NCBI RefSeq assembly: GCF_020497125.1
Contig: NC_059075.1
Coordinates: 40,584,003 to 40,648,002 of the forward strand
DNA: 64,000 bases
Source: Mauremys mutica
Taxonomy: Eukaryota > Chordata > Testudines > Geoemydidae
Direction of reading: 5' to 3'
Shown: positions 11,551 through 26,500 of the stretch, piece after piece
Layout: each line of letters begins with the position of its first letter
How positions within the stretch are numbered: the stretch's first letter is position 1
Program-made: the position numbers and the translations under genes
Notes under the pieces: generated by a model
Told to the model about the DNA's origin: nothing
What the model saw: only the letters and a program-made list of their open reading frames with translations
Database searches by the model: none

Positions 11551-11564
11551 ATGGCGCTCACCAG
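11551..11564 (+). CDS. SNW1: SNW1 coding exon 1
   Basis: Only 14 coding nt (M-A-L-T plus two bases of Ser5), followed by donor gttggt. The start codon lies within AAGATGGCG, a YY1-like motif. The exon is too short to be found by ORF length; it was placed by the known N-terminus and by the exact frame join to exon 2. Confidence 0.93.
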
Positions 11565-14500
11565 GTTGGTGGGGCAGGTCTCCGCTTGGGGTCGGGTTCC
11601 CTCCGTCCTGCTCACGGTCCAGCCCGCGTACACTTACACCCCGCAGGGGCCGGGGCCGGGTCCTGGCGGGCCCCGTTCCGGGTGCGAGGTGGCTCCTGCC
11701 CCCACCCAGGGACAAACCGCGCGGGCGGCGCGTAGGCCGCCCCGAGCCGGGGCCTTTCCCGAACGCCCAGCCGCGGGCCCCGCCGCCAGGGGGACAGGGC
11801 CGGAGAGACGGGGCGGGTCGGGGCGCGGGGACCGGACACCTCCCACCGGCCTGCGTCCCGGTTCGGGCGGCGGCTGAGCACTGGGTCTGGGGAAGCGTGG
11901 GAGCTGCCAGCTCCCAGGGCGGCACTGCGGGAGGCAGTGTGCACCCCGGGTCCGGAGGTCTGCGGCCAGCCTTCGGGCCTGTACCAGGGGGACCCCGAAC
12001 AGGGGGGCTGGAGAGGGAGTTAGAGACGGGAGCCTTCTTCCAGAATGTGCAGCGAGCTCTCTGGAGCTGAAAGGGTTAATTTCCCCTCCTCACCCCCCAT
12101 GTGGGGATCCCTAGGGTGTGATGCCTTCTCCGAGGGGCTACGCAATCACTCCTGCGTGGAGACCGGGGCATAGGGAGCCTGGGGTCTGATGCAGCGTTGT
12201 CCAGGACATCCCTGTGCACGGGGGTTGCACATAACGCTCTGGATATGGGCAGACACCCGTGGGCTGGGATGATAGATCCCATGGCGTGCACAGCTCCATC
12301 TAGGTCCTAGGGCAGTCTACTGAGAGAAGTTGAAAGATCAGTGTCATTGCTCTGTCTAGCTTAAGGTCTATCTCTTTTTGTGTTTACTCTGACAAACGTT
12401 TTGCAAGCAAACGTTTCCTTAAGGACGTGTAAAGAGGGGCAGCCTGGTACTCAGATGGGGGTGCAGGAAGCTAAATGTGGGAAGCTAAATGTTTGGAATT
12501 TTAGCTGAGTCCTTTGTTCTTGGCCAATGGGAACAAGAGGTGCTCTGGAGAAAGTGTGCACTACCCCGGAGAAAGGAACATCTTGTATAGCTTGGGTACT
12601 TTGTCCAAATCTTACTGAGAATGAGGTATATCATTGTGTCTGAGGCCATTTACATGAGAGAGTCATTAAGAATTGGAGGATATTTTCTTATTCACTTTGA
12701 CAGAATGGTAGAAAACATACTTACATGGAAAGATCTGTTATGTTCTTTTGCTCTGTTGCTAAAGAAAAGGCAGACATGGCTCCTGGTGTGCTTTGGTTCA
12801 AATGGGTTGGCAATATGTGTTAATTAATTATGTTAAGTCTAGAGAGGTTGAGAAAGAGTGCCACCTTCAACATTTCAATTCAGTAGCAGCTGTGGCCCAG
12901 TTGAAAAGTCCTGCACTCAACTGTTAAATCTTAGATATTATTTCTGATCCAACACAGATCAGTGGCAAAGATTAACATTCCCTTGAAATACTCTAACAAC
13001 AGACTCAAATATTGCATTTGATCTCAATTGTGTTGAGTGGGTGAGGCTGTCAAAGTTAACATCCTTTTGTTTTTGTTTGTGCAGTTTTTTGCCAGCCCCA
13101 ACTCAGCTGTCTCAGGACCAGCTAGAGTTAGAAGAAAGGGCAAGATCTCAGAGGTCAAGACAGACTGCACTGGTGTCATCACGCAGGGAACCTCCCCCAT
13201 ATGGTTATCGGAAAGGATGGATACCACGAATGCTAGAGGTAAATATTTGAATTCACGCTCTGGTGATAGCTCTCCTTTATTATTGATGTTTTTTTTTTAT
13301 TTTAAAAAGGATAGATTAAATCTAAGCATTTAGATATAGCACAGAAAATTGTGTAGCGCCCCACCATATGAGAAATTAACTGGTTATGTCCACCAGTCCA
13401 GGTGGAAATATTCTGGGTTTGGTTTTGTTTTACAGTATTACTACTTACCATAGGAACTTTCTAGCTATATTGTACATTACCTTCCCTGTGGAGGAGAATA
13501 TAAAATGAAAGCAAGCAGCCCTTGAGATCATGGCCTTCTGAACACATGCCTATTTTCATTTTCCTGATTTGTTAAATACACAGTTCAGATTAAAGTTTTC
13601 CATGCATGATTACAGTTGGACAGCTAAAAAGAGTTGCATCAGAGAACAAACTCATGGTTACAGTGTTTTAATTAGTAACAGATTATCTTACTCTCCTGTG
13701 GTTGTAGAAAGCATTGGCATTTGTCAGACATCAGTGTTAAATATATAATTGCCAAAAACAACCAGAGATAATGATGTGTGTGTTCTTAGTCTTGACCCTG
13801 AACTTGGTTAATCTCCTTTCAACTGCAAATGCTGACAAATTGGGAGTGAAATTTGAGAAATTGCACCAAGACACTTTGTATTTTGACCCAGAAATTCCTT
13901 GCAGTGATTTAAAATTACATTTGACATGAGGTCTGAGACTTGGTGTGGTTAGTCCTAAACCAGTGTTAACAACAACAACACTTCTGGGACAAGGGACCAG
14001 TGACTCTACTGAAGTATTAATACTTTGCAAACCACCAGGACTAGAAAAGGATATCTCATATAGCAGTTGCGGCTTTCCACTAATATACAATATTCTTTTT
14101 TAGTTTCAATGTCTGATGAGAGATCGGATCTTAAAATTTCCACATTTTCATTAATTCTTTTCCTTACTGCATTTTAATTAGCAAAATTAATAGAGCTGCT
14201 AAAGATATCTTTTTAAAATTGGGTGTCATGGCTTTCAAATAGCATCCAGCCTCACTTCCAAACACGAGCAGTACATGAGCTGATAAGTATGTGGGAAGGA
14301 CTGTTACAAGTATCTGTCCAGTTGATAGATCAGTTCAAATGTCTTTAAGAGCAGTAAACTGTTCCAAGCATGATCTTGGCCCAGAGAATAAAAACGAAGT
14401 TTAAAAATCAGTCTCTAACATAGCAAAAGTACTATGAAAAGGAATCTCATTTGGGTTTACTGACCAATGACTATCTTTTGGTCTGGTTAGGGTATGAAGA

Positions 14501-17500
14501 CTATTTAATTCTGTAACTGGGGTCTTGGAATGTGACACTTGAATGAAAGAGCCTTGGTAACTCAGCTCAGATTGTTCTTAGCGTGTATGGATCACTAATC
14601 CTAGATGTATCTCAACTTTTATGGATTCAGAATGGTCTGGTTTGAGAGGCCTGTCTCCTTCAGCTCATTAAATACTGAGTGAAAGGGCAGGTAAGAACTC
14701 TTGAAGCATGGGGGCTTGGAATTCCTACCCAAGTGCCAATGTGTTGGAGTCTAGCATACCTACCATTTTGAATGCGTGAGCTACAGGTTTTGTGAAAAGA
14801 GTGTTTCATTGTTAAAGCAACAAATAAGCTGCTAAAAAATGTCCACTGCTAATTTTGCTGTGAAAAGTGACATACCAAATATAGCTTAGCAGCAGAAACC
14901 TGTCACTCTTGTAACATTAGTAGTTTGCAGTTGCTTTATTGTAATAGTAAAATACTTAAAGTTCAAACTCCTTGATTCATGTCTGAATCTAATTCTGTGA
15001 TTATTATTTGTATTGTGGTAGTGTCTGACATAGTCCAGTCAGGGATAGGAGCCCTTGTATGGTGCAACAAATAATTCTGGACATTGCCCGAAGGAAAACG
15101 AATGCATCTCTCTTCTATTTTAAGAATTCTGAATTCTGCTGCCCACTGAAAGAATACACTGTTGTATAGTCTGGTTGTTGCACTCTGGGAACAAGGCCAT
15201 TGTGCTGGAACCAAAGCACTCCCTGCTCCCATTCCTTGCTGAAAAATACTGGCAAATCTCATGCTTGGTTTCATGCCACATGTTTCATCTATTGCTCACT
15301 TCTGTTTCCTTTCTGTGCAGGATTTTGGAGATGGAGGTGCTTTCCCAGAAATCCATGTGGCCCAATACCCATTGGATATGGGCCGAAAGAAGAAAATGTC
15401 CAATGCTTTGGCCGTTCAAGTGGATGCAGAAGGAAAGATAAAATACGACGCTATAGCTCGACAGGGACAGTCAAAGGACAAGGTAATACATTCTTACAAT
15501 AGGCGTACATGTGTCTGGAAGCCTTAAACAAATTGGGTTAAACATGTTTGTTCTAACAAACTGTCACCATTTTGACACTGGAAATCTAGATGGTCACTTT
15601 TAAGCATTGATGTGTTTTGTTAAAAGTTTAGGAGGTGAGGTAAGATCACTCAGATATGAGTGGCACGATTGGCAGGATATGGTGACCCAGACCTACTTGA
15701 GTCTTTCTATTTTGTAACTGAGATAATAACTTTGTGATCTTACAGAGGTTAGGTAATGGGGGTGAAAGTGCCTACTCAAAAGTTGTTTGTTGTTGGTGAG
15801 TATTATACTGGAGTTTGACCATCATGGGGCATTCTACAGAAAGCAAGGCACGAGGGTCGGCTTGTCAGAGTCAGCCTTCAATCAGACTTCTGTAATTCAG
15901 GACCAAATCAGGGGTCTCTTTCTGGCTATGAAATGCAGGCAGTAAAATAGCACAAGCACAGCTTCCAGAAAAGTGGACCCTATGTGCTTTTATTGTAACT
16001 GTCATGCTATCTGGAGTGACTCATGACCATGAGTACCTACCTTAGGGCAAAAATAGGACAGACACCCCAAACTGGTGGAATGTTCTGTAATTAGATTTCA
16101 CCAACCCAGTATCAGATGTGAACTCCTGTATCACTATACAGTCTTTCTGTAAGTCACAGACTGTCCCCTTAGGCTCTCCAGTCTATCTTGCCACCGAGGC
16201 AAGCTGGACTTAGTGATAAATGATCACTTACACCAGAATAAAAAAAATATTCAGGTTGAGACCAGTCACTTACCCCAAGTCAATTTGTACTGTATATCTC
16301 TTACCAGTGACAATGCCTGTAGCCAATTCTGTAATAAACTAAAGATTTATTAACTTGGGGGGGGGAGAGTAAGGGTTATTTACAGGTTAAAGCAAGCAAG
16401 CATATAACACAAATGAGTTGCAATATAAATCCTAAGAGTGACAGAGTTGTAGTGATCTTTTAATTCAAAATATCTTTCAGGGCAAACCCAGGGATAACCC
16501 TGGTGGATCTCTTGCTTCATTTTGGAGTCTCTGGCCCTGTGAGAGTTCAAACAGCAAAGAGATGATTATTTTTCCTTGTGAGGCATTTTTATATCTTCTT
16601 CCCTCAGAAATCAAGCTGATAGTCAGAGTTCCCATAGAAGTCCCTTCCTCGTGGGGGGAGGGGTGAAGAGGAGGAGGAATGCACTTAACAGAGTCTTTGA
16701 TCCTTGATATTATACAATGGCTCATTTGCCTTTAATTAACAGGATTTAACATCTTCTTGTTAACGACCATCAACACACAAAACAAATGTATTGCACAAGT
16801 CTCTTCCTCTTTCCTGGTTTGTTGAGTTACATAGAGGTTTACAATGCAAATGCTTGTTATCACTTTATAACAAGGGGTACAGTTGCATGAGAACAATACA
16901 TGCAGCATGCTACAGGCATTTTATAAAACACTAAACACAACTTACCATCTAATATTTATTTTGCTAATGCTAACACACAAGTAACCAAGAGTGGTTTCCA
17001 GCTATGCATTTGTAAATGTTCAGTGAGGCCTGGGGCCTTGGCATGAGTTGGCACCTGGTCTGCCAGTGTCACAGTAACATTTACTACTTTTTTTTGTGTG
17101 GATAGTCTTCATGTTTTAACTCTTTTTTGCATTGGAGTATTATTTTGTTATTGCAACTTCCATTGCATTGCAATATGGGGTGGGCAATGTTGCTGACTTA
17201 AAATTGCTGTACTGTCAGACGCTCTGGGCCCGGACCTGCCCCCACTGAAGTCAGTGACAAAACTCCCATTGACTTCAATGGGAACAGATTTGGCTCCTAT
17301 ATCTGTAGTAGTGATTCCTAAAAGGAAATGGTTAAATTGGTTATTGTGGTGTCTTAATTGACATTTAGAAGACCATTATGCAAACTCCCAAGCCCACTAT
17401 GAGGAGCTCATATTTCAGAGAGGGTGGATTGGATCATAGACTACATCAAAGCTTTCATTTTCCTTAAACAGGTGTGGGGACAGGAGAATTAGTGAGGTTT

Positions 17501-20500
17501 GACTAGATCATTTCCTTGCCACAGTAACTATTATCCATCTCTCTCCAGAGTAACCTAAAAGAAATCTGAAAAAAAAGAGCTGAACACAGAGGGCTTTTTA
17601 ATTTTAAAATCATTGAGATGTTGGTATGTATAATTGTTCAGGAACTCAAGATTCTTCCTGGACTGATGGATAGCCCCATGAAAATTTAAGCACGAGGAGG
17701 AGCACTTACTTTTTACAGGGATGAGTGCTGTTCAAAACCCCAAGGTAGATGAGGAAGGGGTGTAGCTTTCTAAAAGTATCAAGTGCCCAATGAATGCGAC
17801 GGTGACTCAAACTTTGAGGGGTGAAAATTTCCTTAATCAGAACACACTGATGGCTATGGTATGAAAACATGAATAGAATAGACCTAATAATTTGTGAAAT
17901 GGTTCATTACTCATATCAGAGTAGTAGCCATCTCTTTTGATAGAGCTTTCCTTGAGAAGTGGGGTTAATCCTGGGTCTTTGTGGAGTGACCTGAATTCCA
18001 GTTTGGATAAATAGATGGTGCCTTCTCCAGTTGAAGTGCAGGGGAGAATTTTGAAGTTAGTCACTTTTGCCATAGACCAAAATGGAAAAATCTGTTTTGT
18101 AGTGTTCGGGGTTACCACATTCCATTCCTGTAGATGGCTGCATTTCAGGCCTGCAAATGATGCTTGCTTTACATATGTAGTTGATATAGCTCTGTTTAGA
18201 GCCACTTTGAATATACAGAATCAAACATATTGCTGAAAAAATATTTAAACAGTTACAATGTGACAAGTTTCAGGCAAGAAAGTTCTCCATATAAGCCTGT
18301 TCTTATAGAATTCTAAGCATGTATGATTAGATTCTACTGCTAGGTGAAGTGCCTTCAGATATAGGAATGTCAGAAAGCAATCTCTTCTGATAGCACCAAA
18401 GCACACAGACATTTAGTCTTTGTCTGTTAGGACTGCCCCAACCTGCAAAAGGAATCTTTCAGAGGGACCAATAAATTGATTTCTGATCACTCCACATTGG
18501 AATAATTTCAAAATGAAATGCTAAAGTCCAATAGCGATGAATCTCTTACCTGACTTTCCTTCGTCCTCATCATCAAAACAGTGGTCCAATTAACATTTAT
18601 AAGATATTGGTTATCGCCACTAATGTCAGACTAATCTCCACATTGCATCCACTTTATTGTCACTTTGCACACAAGTAGAATGTCTGTTTAGTGGGTAATG
18701 AGTTGTGGATTTAGTTCACAAAGCTCATTTGTGCCCCAATCACCTGACAGAGGTATATTGTAATTTTGAGATAACTCCTTTAGCCTTCTTTTGGCTCTGA
18801 GAATATTCTGAGCTCCTTCGATTGCTTGGTCCTTCGTGCAGTGAGGCTCTTGAGTTTTATAGTTAATTACCATAGAGGAATACTGTTCTTCAGATGTCCT
18901 TCACTTGGCTTTGTGAGATGCTGGAATAGTGATGCTCATTTAAGGGATTATTAATTTTGGAGTATGTGGATAAGAAGCAGTAAATGGCTCTTGTGTGCTA
19001 ATTTGGCACTGAGGCTAGAGGTCAGTTTTATAGTTAGGCATACACTACTAGGAGCAGTTTATTCCACCTTTCTACTTGCAAGAAAAGCTATTGAGAGATT
19101 TTAACCCTTTGAGCCAGGATTTTCTGATGTTACTTATTGAGACAGATGTAAAATCCTAATTCTAGGTGCAATTTTTTTTCCTTATATGAACCTTTCAATA
19201 ACACTCCTTCCCTATATTATTATTATTGGGGATTAAGATTTAATAATTGTGTGTTGGAGGACTGAATTATTCATGCTAGGAAAAACATGAGATCTCTCAA
19301 ATATTTAGCAATTTCAAGGAGGTAGGGAAGATGATGATGTAAGGTATAAAAGCAGGATAGCCATTTGAATTAAGTTTCCCTAGTTCTTGAAAACTGATAT
19401 ATAAATCTGGGTTTTCTAGCTTTGCTAGGGGATCCCAAAAAAGGAGAGGGACTGGGTCAGGGACTGGGAGCCAGGAATTCATTAATTCTAATCCCAGCTC
19501 TAGTGGCAGTTTGCTATGTCACTTGGGGCAGGTCACTTCTTTGCCTCCAAGTTTTTCCATTTGTAAAAAGGGGGTGATACTACTTCCCTATTTCACAGAC
19601 GTTTTTTGAGAAATCCTGATTTCTGTGGTGCACCTGGAAGCTGAATGATTGCTATATAAATGCTTAATATTATCAAAAGGATAATCTATCTTCTGAAATA
19701 TCTCCTTGTGGAATGGTGCATTTCCATGTATTCCTGTTCCACAGCACTGATCAATTATAATGTGTTTCAGGTAATTTACAGCAAATATACAGATCTGGTA
19801 CCTAAAGAAGTTATGAATGTGGATGACCCTGACCTGCAAAGACCTGATGAAGAAGCAGTGAAAGAGGTACTGTATGCATTGATGCATATAGCTATTAAAG
19901 CTACATTTTATTTTTTGCATCTTTGTTATGGCACTCAACATTATATTCCTAATTACAGCTAACTGAAAAGACGAGAGCAGCCCTGGAGAAATCTGTCTCC
20001 CAGAAAGTTGCGGCAGCCATGCCAGTCCGAGCAGCTGACAAACTAGCTCCTGCTCAGTACATCCGGTATGGACTGAGTTAAAGTATATAATGCTTTTGTG
20101 TAGAATTGGGTTAGTAAAAGCGTGCCTTGATTTTTGGGAGGAGGGTCCTCTCTTTTGAAGCTTACTCCTTTGCAGGAGGCTGCAGTGTGAAACTTAATTC
20201 AAGAAATGTAGACTTCATTATTAATGAGGAGTTAGTTTGAAGCATGTTGATTGTCTTCACAACAGAAGTTAAACCATTTTAAAAGGTTATTGGTTTTTAA
20301 TGGAATGTGATTATTAGTCCCATTACAGAGGGCACAGTGTGCTGGGGAAACTGACCATGATGTGTGCGTTTCCACTCAAAATGAGGTCTTTATAAGCAGG
20401 CTCTCCCTGTACATCGTGTGACCAACTCTAAAGCAATTCTGAACTACAAGATTAGTCTTTAGTTAGAAGGAATCTCAGCTGTGGCCACAAGAAACTTCCA

Positions 20501-23500
20501 AACCAGAGTTTGGGTCACTTCAAAGCGTACTTCTGCAAGTATATTAAGGGCTTTTCTGGGCCATAGCCAGTGCGTAGTCCAACAGTGTCTATGAGCATGT
20601 ACTATGGCATCTGACTAGATAAGACTATTCTCGTCCTTCTAGTTTGTAATTTAAATATTATACTCTGTCCTGTTGCAGAAACAGGACACTATAGCCTGAA
20701 AAGGGGCAGTTCAAATGCTGAATGAATGTCTAGTTACATCTGTGCATTCTGATGTTGAAGAGCATTTTTAAAAAATGGTGTGAACAAAACTGAAATGCAG
20801 AGCAGTTAAATGAGGAAGGATGAGGCTGGCAGTGTATAGAGAACTGAATGTATCTCAACTGCTTTCTTCAGATACACACCATCTCAGCAGGGTGTGGCCT
20901 TCAACTCTGGAGCAAAACAGAGGGTTATTCGAATGGTGGAGATGCAGAAGGACCCCATGGAACCTCCAAGATTCAAGTGAGTACCTGGAATTTTTCATAG
21001 CAAGTAGAGGATTTTGATAAGCACATTTTCTTACTGCCTATTGATCACACTATGCTTTATCCTTCAGGATTAACAAGAAAATTCCTCGTGGGCCACCTTC
21101 TCCTCCTGCTCCTGTAATGCACTCCCCTAGCAGAAAGGTATTGAATGTAGCTCCTATTTTCTGGTCTGGCTTCTAGCGTGTGTTCTTAAACCCCACTCTA
21201 TTGAGATCTAGCTGGTACCTGTGGTGCTTTTTCTCCTTTCCTCTGCCTTATGGTGTGTTGCTAGGTGATTAATTTAGTGTGAAATGTAAAATTCTGTGCC
21301 TGGGCAGTGTTGAAGGTATATTTTCCTATATACCTTCACAAAGGTTGATTTAAATTCCCCACTTGTTTTACAAAGGCTCACATTGCTGTGACTCTTCTCA
21401 GCTTGGAGGGTTGGTGAGGCTTTAGACTTAGCATATCAGTACTGCTCAGCCTCCTGTATTTCTTGCAGTATGTAGGACTAACAGGGCATTATTTTAAGTA
21501 ATTAAAATATAATATGGACTCAGGACTGATTACCAATTTTACCTTTTTCATATGCAGGTTACTTAGTCTGTGCTGAGGTTTTGAGAAATAAACCAGTTCA
21601 ATGTATCTCTTATACTTTTAATAAAAAGATTAAGCAAGCAGTTACAAACAAACAAGTTCAAGTGAAATATGTCACCAGCTAACTTATAGTTTTTATAAAG
21701 GTATAATACAGTGGTCAAATTGAGGGTACTAGTCAATGGTTCAATTTATCTGGCTAGTCAGTTACTACAGTTAGTAATTTAATTATGAGCAAGTTAAGGA
21801 AAACAAGCTTCTTAACCTTCCTGTAAAACTTTAAGGGGAGACATTCCTTTTGACTTGAACAGTTTAGCTCAGTGTCTAAGAGGCAAAGGCTATTGCCTGC
21901 CTTGGTTCTAGGGAAATATAGCTCTTAAAATAATTTCCCATAGCACCCTTTTGGCTTTTTCTCCCATTAACCTTCACTGTTTGAAAATTTTTGTTAAGCT
22001 TGGTTTGTTTGATACATTCCCCTCCCCACTTTAACACAATGCCTGCATCTTTCTGGCAGTCTGGCACAGACACAGAATGATTTATAAAATCCTAGACTTA
22101 TAGGAACTTTGGAACACTATTGGTTTAACCCAGAGATCTTCTACTGTTTCAATAACTCCCTTAGAGGTTTAGTGTCTACTTTGGAGAACAGTTAGTAATT
22201 CATAGAGAGACACGCATACATGCACACACAAACTAGTGAGCATTAGAGTAATTTGAGCATCCTCAAATTGCTTTAGAGAAGAATTTTCACACCTTCCTAA
22301 AACCTTTAGCTCACAATTATCTTAGTTTGGATCTAAACTGATATTAACCGGTGTCTTTGATGATGCAATGTAATTTAAGCACATTCACATGTGAGGAGGA
22401 GGGTTGGTCTCTTCTCTCTTAGTTGTACTGCATGGTTGGCTCAGCTGGTGTTGTCTTTTACCACCCTTCCTTTGGATAGCCAGTCCAGAGAGGAAGAGTG
22501 TAGGATACAACTTGGGGTGTTGTGTTGATGGTTGGCATCTTTTGTAGGGCTCAGTGACTTCTCTGCTCCTCCCCAAGGGACCCTCTTGTCCCGTCATGGA
22601 TTCTAGGATGTTGGCTACAGCTCATCATTGAACTGTGACCTGGCATCTTGCTATTGGTTTACAAAGAACCTTGCTTTCTGACTTGTCCCAATACTTCCCT
22701 AGCTGTCTTTTTGAGAGAGAGGAAGTGTAGAATTTTCCTTACTGGTATAAATCTAAAAAAAGTCTTTTCTCTTCTTCCCCCCAACCCCTCTCCCTTGTCC
22801 TTTCTCTCAATTCAGATGACCGTGAAAGAGCAACAAGAGTGGAAAATTCCTCCATGCATTTCAAACTGGAAAAATGCAAAGGTAATTAAGTTGTCATAAA
22901 CTCAGCCTTTAATATTGCATCCTGCTGGAAGACTTCTGTGAATGATCTGCAGCCTGAATAATACTGGCTTTAAACCTCTAGAGCTCAGTAAACTGTCTGC
23001 TTTCAGAATGGAGAATAGTTGCAGAGCTTGTTTTTTCTATCTCCTATTTATTAGGAGTGTCAAGATGACAGGAGCACAGAGCTGATGGGGAATATATCTC
23101 TTCATGGAAGAGATTATATGTGTTGAGAGAAGGAATGGTATTTAATAAAATCCCCATAATATTGCAGTATGTGGAGCTTGAAACCAAAACCTCTGGGTTC
23201 TCTGTGAAAGTCAATTAAACTGATAAAAGGGGAAAGTGGCATCAGAGGACAGAGTGCATTTCTTTACACTCACTCAGACTCTCTAGATAGTTCTCAATTA
23301 TGCCTTCTAAAACTAGTGCATTTTCCATTTCCAATTTAACTAAATTATTCCCTGGCCGGGGACATATGTGTTGTGCCATTCAGCAAGAACTATAGGGGGT
23401 CCCACTGCTTTTGTCAGTAGATCAGTGTTTGCAGGCGATATTAATAATAAAATTTCAGTGACTGTTCTGACCATTCTCTCAAAGTTGCTGCTGTGCAGAA

Positions 23501-26500
23501 ATTCCAAATGAAGGAGGCAGGAAAAGCAACAGGCTGTGGTACTTTTTCCTACCGAAATGCAACTGTTTAACTGTGCTTGACAGTGATTAGAGGCTTGAGT
23601 TTTAGGTTAAAACTGCATAAACCCTAGCTAAGCAAAAACATTATAGAAACCTGTCTTAAATATCTCCCAAAATACCTGCAATATTCATAGACTTGCATTT
23701 TTGAGGTGGAGGCAGACCCTAACTATCTCCCAGCCTCACTGGGAGCCTTGTCTCCTGGGGACAGAGAGTCCTGAAGTGACTAATGTTTTACATGTATTAA
23801 AAACAATTCAGAGAAATCCGCTTTTAAACACAGATTTTAAAACTGGCTACCACCAGAAACAGTGGGTCCCTAGTTTTTAACACAAAGTCAAGAGCTGAGA
23901 TGTATCAATTGCAGGTGATCACTCGCATCCCAATAAAGATGCTAGTTGAAAAAAACAGATGATCCTTGTGGAAAAAAAGGAGACTGGAGACGAGGCTTGT
24001 ATTCTCCAACATAATTATGCAAATACGTGAAAAGCTAGTCCACTGAAGCATATTAACGACGGGTAAAGATTTTGATTTCCTTGTTCAGTATTCCACATTT
24101 CTTTCTCGTGATGAAGTGTCTGTCTGTTTTCACTCTAGGGTTACACTATTCCATTAGACAAGCGTCTGGCTGCAGATGGCAGAGGACTGCAGACTGTTCA
24201 TATTAATGAAAACTTTGCCAAGCTGGCTGAGGCTCTCTACATTGCTGACAGAAAGGTCAGGCTGTTGTTTAATCTCAGTGTTGTTGTGGTTGGTTTAATT
24301 ATTTTCTTCTGTGTATTTTTATTTCCTTGGAAAAAATCAACTGAGTGACATTATAGCTTTCTACTCCATCTTCCTCTTGGGCTGACATGAGACATATAAG
24401 TGGTATCATCAAAATATTTGAATCAACAGCTCAGCATGGACTGGTCTCCAGGGAGCTTGTGACTCTTTTCTTACCCCTGGTCTACACTTTGGGGGGTAGT
24501 GGTGGCGGGGGGGAGCTAAGTCAGTCTAAGTTACGCAACTTCAGCTACGAAAATAGCGTAGCTGAAGTTTACGCTCTTAGAGCTACTCACCACCGTGTCT
24601 TCACTGCGATAGGTTGACTGCTAACATTCCCCTGTCAACTCCGCGTACGCTTCTCACTCCGGTGGAGTACTGGAGTCAACAGAAGAGCGCTTGGTGGTTG
24701 AGTTAATCGCGTCTTCAGTAGATGATAAATCAACCCCTGCTGGATCGATTGCTCCAGAGCTAAGTGTAGACATGCCCTTAGTCTTAGCTGCTAGGCTGTA
24801 TGGCTACCTGGTTTTGTTTCATGTTTACGATCTGATTTCTATTGAAAACAAAGCCTGTTTAGTGCGCAGCTTCATAGCTGTTGCTCTCCTTGCATCCCTT
24901 GCCCTACCAGCGTATTAACAAGTGTTCTTAATCTCATTCAGGCTCGTGAGGCTGTGGAGATGCGTGCCCAGGTGGAGAGAAAGATGGCACAGAAAGAAAA
25001 GGAAAAGCATGAGGAAAAGCTCAGAGAAATGGCCCAGAAAGCCCGAGAGAGGAGAGCTGGAATCAAAACCCATGCTGAGAAAGGTACATCCCTCCTCTCC
25101 TTCCCCGCAAGAAATCTTGTCAGGATATTAAAGTTGCTTTCATGTTAGTTTGAACCCTTTAAACTAGTTGGAAGAATATGAGAGCCTGTGTTAACTAAAC
25201 CTAGACTGCAATTGCTAAGCACAGCAAATGCTTCTTGTGTCTTGAGTGACCTGGTGTCAACTCAGCTAGTTAGTGGGAGTGCAGTTTGATTTTGAACCCC
25301 AAGCTCCTGTGTCAGGGAATGCTGCAGAGGAGGTTCTTCAGTAAACTAGAGATGCACTCTGACCACAAGAAGGAGCAGCTTTTATGGATTTGTAGAGGGA
25401 ACCCTTGACTTAAAGGAGGGGCTGGGGCAGCGAGAGATTTGGGGAAACAAACTAATTCACTTCTGTTGTCTAGAGCATGCTGATATTTCCATTCTGATTC
25501 TTTTCACGGGACTGTAACTGAATTACATATTTTATGCCAACGTACAATAAGACAGTCACAGGCCAAGAACAAATCTGACTTTACAAAACATAAATGAGCT
25601 TTTTTTAAGTCTTAGGGTGTCAGGCAGGAATTTTTTTTGCATCCCTGTAACTGGGCTTATTTTAAACAAAACTCTGCAGGCTTTAGTTCACACTGAACAC
25701 TAGACCTGTTAGTTACTAAACTGTGAATCCCAAGTACTGGAACAGCTGTATGCTCTGGTTTGAAATATTATGTCAAAGATCCAGGTACCAGTTACAAAGA
25801 GCAAACATACTGTCTGGTGATAAATCCACTCAGTTGTTGGATGTTCTTTCCTAAGCTGGAAGTGCATGCCAGGGCTCGTTCTTCGGCTAGTAAAACCTAA
25901 TTTTAATAACGCTTTGAAGTATAACTCTTCTGTAGTACATGGGGACCTATGACACCCTTTTACTTCCATGGGAGTTGCCAAGTGTTAATCCCCAGGCATT
26001 TTAGAGAGAGAAGTATCCCTTGAAGATTTAACTTAAACCCCTGAAAGCCAAGAAAATGTGGTTCAGACAGACTGCCTCCTCCATCTGTCTTGTTAAGCCA
26101 GGTGTTAGAGAAATGCTCTCAATGTCATTAGAAAGGGATGTTTTGATTCTGCTTTTTCACTTTGTTAAACATCTGATTTAAAAAGTGATAGAGCCCTTCA
26201 TCTTCTGTAAATCAACACTGGCTTCAGTTACTGCAGTTTAACTCTATCAAATAACAAGTAGCTGTCTATAATCAACAATCTTAAACGTGTTTGTACAGAG
26301 GATGGAGAAGCTAGAGAGAGGGATGAAATCAGACATGACCGTCGCAAAGAGAGACAGCATGACAGGAATCTTTCCAGAGCAGCCCCTGACAAAAGGTGAG
26401 TCAGGAAGAGCAGTTTATCTAAGTGCTGTATTCATGCAACTCCCTTCCTGGGCAATGGAAATAACAGTAAAGAAGTTTCTACCCATGGGCCAAGTTTGAG

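Noticed and set aside
11301..12070. Several overlapping open frames of 100-200 codons around SNW1 exon 1
   Set aside because: Pro/Gly/Arg-rich frames on both strands in a CpG island; no domain, and the real exon contributes only 14 nt.
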